In this document: positions 59,622-64,000 of the stretch, in pieces
Layout: each line of letters begins with the position of its first letter
Position numbering within the stretch: position 1 is the stretch's first letter
NCBI GenBank assembly: GCA_022592445.1
Contig: JABYQR010000035.1
Coordinates: 148,988 to 212,987 of the forward strand
From: Cytidiella melzeri
Taxonomy: Eukaryota; Basidiomycota; Agaricomycetes; Polyporales; Irpicaceae
Length of the DNA stretch: 64,000 nt
Direction: 5' to 3'
Program-made: the position numbers and the translations under genes
The notes under the pieces: model-generated
What the model was told of the DNA's origin: nothing
Database searches by the model: none
The model's input: only the letters and a program-made list of their open reading frames with translations

Positions 59622-60394
59622 ATGCCGCTTTCCCACTACGTCGCTGTCAGATCTGGTCGCAAGACCCCTTACTCCATCCCTGTCTGCAATGAGGTCACCG
59701 GAGTTCAAGAACGTCTCACCGTCTCAAAAGAGACAATCAACAAGTTCAAGGATGCTGGCAAGCCTCGCCGGCTCGAATACCCCAATAACAAGCCCCTCAT
59801 CAAGAGGACCAACTTTGAGGAGCAGGCTCGTACAACCATTGAGCATGAGGAAGACCAGGATTGTATGAGAAAGGTCTCTCACCTCATGTCTCAGCTCAGC
59901 CTTTTTGACAGGATTGAGAAGCAAGAGAAGAAGGAGGCTGACAAGCTTTCCCTTCTCCAGCGTATTGAGGAGCGCAACCAACGCGCTTACATTCCCACTC
60001 CCTCTCCACTTCCCACTCATCTCCACTTCCATAAATTAAAGCTTACGCTTCGTCAACAGGAGTTCGGAACAATGGTCACAGCAGAAGACTTGAGCCTGTG
60101 CTCAAGAAGCTGGACACCTCCTTCTCAAGTGGTGGGCAATCGTCTAATCAGCAGCTCAACACTTGTCGGGAGAAAGCCCAGCTGCTGATCAGTCGTGTCT
60201 TCATGATCAAACAGTGGTTCAAGGAGAATCACACGGACAAGATGTCCAATAGGGAATGGAGGATGTCAAAAAAGGACTTAAAGAGTTTAGGCAGGATTAG
60301 CTTTGTAGACATACATCGGAGATGGGGTTACATCCTAGAGTTACTAGAAGGGCTGTTTGACATGAATGCCTTTGTAGATGCAGAAATGGAATAA
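59622..60394 (+). pseudogene. Retrotransposon ORF1 of unknown function, broken frame
   Basis: Starts MPLSHYVAVRSGRKTPYS, is charged and helical in the middle (KQEKKEADKLSLLQRIEER) and changes frame near 60060-60100; the second frame continues LKKLDTSFSSGGQ to a stop at 60394. The change could be a short intron or a lesion. No domain recognised. Confidence 0.5.
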
Positions 60395-60565
60395 AATGTA
60401 TGGGCTGACAAGCCTCATTTTACTCAGTGACAACTTCCTGAAAAGGATTTAATGTGTGAAAACAACTCTGACAAGAGTTCAATGTGTGAAAAGTGGTATT
60501 TTCTCTTCTTCTTATACTAGAAATAGTATTGCACTTATCCTTTGCTAACTAAGAAATTAGAAGCA

Positions 60566-61621
60566 ATGGCCTCTCAATCCAATGCCGGATCCAGCGCTGC
60601 CCCTGCTGCTGCTGCCAACCTCACCCATTCTGTTCCTTTTGGCAAGATTACGCCAATCGTCTATAACCCTTCTGTTGAGAACTTTGAGCAGCACAGTTTC
60701 CACAACCTCAACATGGCCCAAAGGGCCTTTACCCGCACAGTTGAAGGAGAAGCAACTACTGCCATTGTGCACAACATGATGAATCAGATGGTTCTTATCT
60801 GGAACAACCAGCTGTCGTTGTTGGAGGATAACCTCCAGGAATATGTAGATAAGGTTGCTCAAGACCTATATTCACAGTCCGCTGCGGACACGCAAGTCCA
60901 GCGGATGGACACTGACCTGGATATGGTCAAAACAATGATCATTAATGTGGTCAACCAGATCAACCAGCTTCCCTTGTCTCAAGGACAAGGAGGATCCTCG
61001 CGCCAGCCTAAGATTGGCAAACCCCCGGAGTTCAATGGTACCAATGGCAAGGTCAAGTTCAACGAGTGGTTGAACAAGATCTCTCTGTGGCTTGTCCACG
61101 AGAACGTTGCTACAGACAGGCAACGTATTGCTGTCGCAATGAACTGGCTCTCAGGCGCGGCGGCTCAATACATGGAGCCGTGGATCAAGAAGCTGACAAA
61201 GGGTCAGACAATAGGAACGTGGGAAGAGTTTGAAAATGAGCTCAAGGTACAATACAGTCAACGGGACAACAAGGAGGGTGCTCAAAAGGAGCTTAACGCC
61301 TTGTTCAACAATACGGATCTGGCACACAAGAACTTTGTCAAGTATGCAGAATGCTTCCGTACGCTTGGCAGGCTTTCTGGATAAGAGGACGACTTGCTCA
61401 TTCACAACCTCAAGCACGTCATTAAGAAGGACATGAGGCTCATCATGACTGGGAAGATGAAAATTAAATCCCTAGCACATGACCTCAATTCCTCAACCTC
61501 TTGCTCGACATTCACAAGAAGATCTATCCAGAGAAAGCGCAGGGCCAGATCTTTGCAAAAAGAAGGATACATCCACTCATATGGAGGTGGACGCAGCGGA
61601 CAAGAAGAAGAAGAAGAATGA
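60566..61621 (+). pseudogene. Gypsy gag with an in-frame stop
   Basis: MASQSNAGSSAAPAAAANL opens the frame; KPPEFNGTNGKVKFNEWL, WLSGAAAQYMEPWI and WEEFENELKVQY form the retrotransposon gag domain (W-x-x-F-x-x-x-L core). A TAA at 61382-61384 interrupts the frame, which reopens directly after it for about 75 more residues rich in basic and then acidic residues. No zinc knuckle was seen before the frame is lost. Confidence 0.75.
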
Positions 61622-61739
61622 GAAGCAGAACAAGGGCAAGGGCAAAGAGGTGAACTCGACTGAAAAGTCAGAGAAGTTCTGCCACATCACAAGTCAAAAG
61701 GACATAATACGGATGAGTGCAACCTCAACGGCCTGAAGA

Positions 61740-62340
61740 AAAGCCCAATGAGAAGAAGAAGGATGGAAAGTCTTCGGCGCCAAAGAAGATTCGGGCAGCA
61801 GATGCCGAGGACTCAGGAACGGACAGCAAGGCAGATACCCCTAAGGCTTGTTGTCTAAGACAAAAAATGTTAATACTGCGCGCCTAGAGTTGGCGGCTCA
61901 TATTGAGGAGGTTCCAATGGAAGATGATAAACCTTCACTCCTCACCTGTCCCCTGACAAGGATAAAGAAAAGCCGACCAAGGGCAAGGATTTTTTCCGAA
62001 GCATCATGTGACTCCCTGCAACATGCATGCTTAGGCCCTGATACCCTCGATCTTGTACCGTAGATACTGTCAAAAATGTAGCGCGTTCAAAGAATTCATT
62101 TTTTCTACCGGTTACAATTTGGGTATATGGAAAGAAAGTGCAGGTCGAAGCTCTGGTAGATTCAGGAGCCACAACCACGTTCATCAGTACGTCAGTGGTT
62201 GAAAGTAAAATCTGGTAACAAATCAACTGGCATCACCATTTAACATCATCAACGTTGATGGTACTCCCAATAAAGATGGTCAAATCACTCACTCAGTACG
62301 TGCATACCTAGGAATAGGTTCGCACAGAGCAAGACAACAC
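61740..62340 (+). pseudogene. Gypsy protease region, decayed
   Basis: Around 62130-62190 one frame reads VEALVDSGATTTFIS, the retroviral-type aspartic protease active site (D-S-G-A). It is surrounded by stops and frame changes. Confidence 0.65.
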
Positions 62341-63937
62341 ATGCTTGTTACTGATCTCAGTAGTAAACAAATGATTATCGGGATGACCTTCTTACGCCGC
62401 CACAATCCAGAGATAGATTGGGCAAATGGCGAGTGGAGATTTACCAGATGTCCTGAACTCTGTGCCCCAAGAGCTCGTAAAAATATCACTGTCACTCAAG
62501 AAGAGATCGATGAGCTTGAGTTACCTAAGGGACGTTCGGTGTCAGACAACCTGGACGGAATAGGAAGTGTCGACCCGGACAACCCTCACATCCACTGGAT
62601 CGACTTAGATGATCCAGAAGACCAAGAAATAGCAGAAATAATCACTGAACTTTCTGGAAAGGAAGATGAGGGCTTTGAAGACGGCTTTGATGAGCAAGAA
62701 TCCGTCAATTGGAAGCCATTAGTACAAAAATATTCATGGGAATTTGGTGACGTCTTTTCAAAGAAAAAATCAGAGCACATGCTGTTACAAAAACCGCACG
62801 ATCACGCAATCAAATTTGAGAAAGGTGCCTTTATTCCCAAAGCGGCTAAACTATACCCGCTGTCTCCAATGGAAAAGAATTCTCTAGATCAATGGATCAA
62901 AGAGGAACTCCAAAAAGGTTACATCTGCAAATCAAAAAGTCCAATTGCAGCACCTGTGTTCTTTGTCAAGAAGAAAGATGGCTCATTGCGCCTTGTGCAA
63001 GACTACCAAAAACTGAACAACATCACGGTGAAAAACTGGTACCCCATACCTCGCATCAACAATGTAATCAATTGTTAAGCAAGGCTAAGGTCTTCTCAAA
63101 GATTGATCTTAGATGGGGATACAATAACGTTTGCATCTGAAAGGGTGACGAATGGAAGATGGCGTTCATCACACACCGTGGTTTTTTGAAGCCAAGGTGA
63201 TGTATTTTGGTTTCAGCAATGCACCTGCGACGTTCCAAGCCATGATGAATGAAATTCTGAGTGATCTGATCTTAGAAGGACATGTCATGGTGTATCTCGA
63301 CGACATCCTCATCTTCACTGAAGACAAGAAGGAAAACCGTCGCATCACACAGGAAGTGCTCAAGCGTCTACGTGAGAACGATCTACTTGCCAAACCAGAA
63401 AAATGCTTTTTTGAAAAAGATCACATTGAGTACTTAGGCATGATTGTTTCTCACAGACATATCAAGATGGATCCAGCCAAACTCACCGGAGTTACTGAGT
63501 GGCCACAACCTGAAAAGGTTAAGCAAGTCCAAGCCTTCTTAGGCTTCGCCAATTTCTATTGGCGTTTCATCAAGGACTTTGCTAAACATGTGAAACTGCT
63601 CACTATTCTGACAAGGAAGGACCAATCCTGGATCTGGAAAGATGCTCAGGAACAGGCCTTCCAAAGTCTGAAACAGGCTTTTACATCAGCACCTATTCTG
63701 AGGATACCAGATGGTGAAAACCCTTTCTGTCTGGAAACAGACACTAGCGACTTTGCTACAGGAGCAGTATTATCACAACTGGACCCAGCTGACAAGCTGT
63801 GGCATCCAAGACCTTCTACTCTAAATCACTCAACGTCCATGAACATAAGTATGAGATATAGGATAAAGAGTTGTTGGCTATTATCCGCGCCCTGGAAGAG
63901 TATTGTCAACATCTGGAGGGACATCCAATTACCGTAG
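62341..63937 (+). pseudogene. Gypsy reverse transcriptase and start of RNase H, broken into frames
   Basis: Frame one (to 63078) ends the protease domain ([17 protein letters not shown]) and starts RT with [21 protein letters not shown] frame change at about 63065 and a stop near 63138 follow. Frame two (63152-63937) has FGFSNAPATFQAMMN, VMVYLDDILIFT (the catalytic Y-x-DD), YLGMIVS, VQAFLGFANFYWRFI and the RNase H entry FCLETDTSDFATGAVLSQ, after which homology shifts frame again near 63800. Confidence 0.85.
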
Positions 63938-64000
63938 AAATATGGTCGGATCACTAAACCTGACATATCTCAGAAATGCTCAGAAGCTGACTTGGAGACA

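Larger units (their letters stand above)
58541..64000 (+). mobile_element. Ty3/Gypsy LTR retrotransposon, 5' part, running off the right edge
   Basis: Order of parts: LTR-like region, primer-site-like sequence, an extra ORF1, gag, protease, reverse transcriptase and the start of RNase H. The order protease-RT-RNase H with no integrase before RT fits Ty3/Gypsy. The coding region has at least one in-frame stop in gag and frame changes or stops in pol, so the copy is inactive. Integrase and the 3' LTR would lie beyond 64000. Confidence 0.85.

Overview
This is a gene-dense nuclear segment of a filamentous basidiomycete, almost certainly an Agaricomycete. The reasons are introns of about 50-60 bases with GT-AG ends in nearly every gene, very short intergenic spaces, an Ncp1-like coiled-coil protein, a Plavaka-type DNA transposon (a group known from Agaricomycetes), a basidiomycete-style P450, and core fungal housekeeping genes (RRP8, TAD1, DUT1, SFA1, VFA1, MIP1, HBS1, RIM1-like, SEC12, TAF9). 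Gene models were built by reading frames and splice sites by eye, so outer limits of recognised families are better supported than every internal exon.

Layout. 1-2.9 kb: the 3' part of a Gfo/Idh/MocA oxidoreductase, convergent with the rRNA methyltransferase RRP8. 3.1-15.1 kb: a tandem pair of F-box-like genes. The second copy carries a 4-base frameshifting duplication and is also interrupted near its last codons by an 8.28 kb Plavaka-like transposon (6832-15113, TGTCGG...CCGACA ends, TA target duplication) holding a transposase gene, a companion gene of unknown function and a tRNA-like segment. 15.4-20 kb: an Ncp1-like protein, divergent TAD1, and a small unknown gene. 20.1-28.4 kb: a cytochrome P450, an SQ/TQ-rich protein that shares a promoter with dUTPase, a 192-base MITE, and an aminoglycoside-phosphotransferase-fold kinase. 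28.9-35.1 kb: GatC and mS34 (both mitochondrial translation, divergent), a membrane-anchored acyl-CoA-binding protein, glutathione-dependent formaldehyde dehydrogenase and VFA1. 36.9-49.6 kb: a nucleoside transporter, mitochondrial DNA polymerase gamma, the ribosome-rescue GTPase HBS1, mitochondrial SSB and a UPF0303 protein. 50-55.5 kb: a NIPA-type magnesium transporter, SEC12, TAF9 and an intron-containing tRNA-Ala(TGC).

From about 55.5 kb to the right edge the single-copy gene space ends and the window becomes a nest of LTR retrotransposon remains: a truncated Copia-like 5' end, an interior bounded by two inverted LTR-like ends with a 12-base minisatellite, and the 5' part of a Ty3/Gypsy element (LTR, primer site, ORF1, gag, protease, reverse transcriptase, start of RNase H) with several stops and frame changes, so this copy looks dead.

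Functional grouping: five genes serve mitochondrial genome maintenance or translation (GatC, mS34, MIP1, mtSSB, and broadly dUTPase for nucleotide hygiene). Several neighbours are divergently paired over 170-325 bases (NCP1-like/TAD1, SQ/TQ gene/DUT1, GatC/mS34, SFA1/VFA1, ENT/MIP1, HBS1/mtSSB, NIPA/SEC12), suggesting shared promoters. The strongest new-looking items are the fully delimited Plavaka element with its companion gene, the SQ/TQ protein beside dUTPase, and the MITE.
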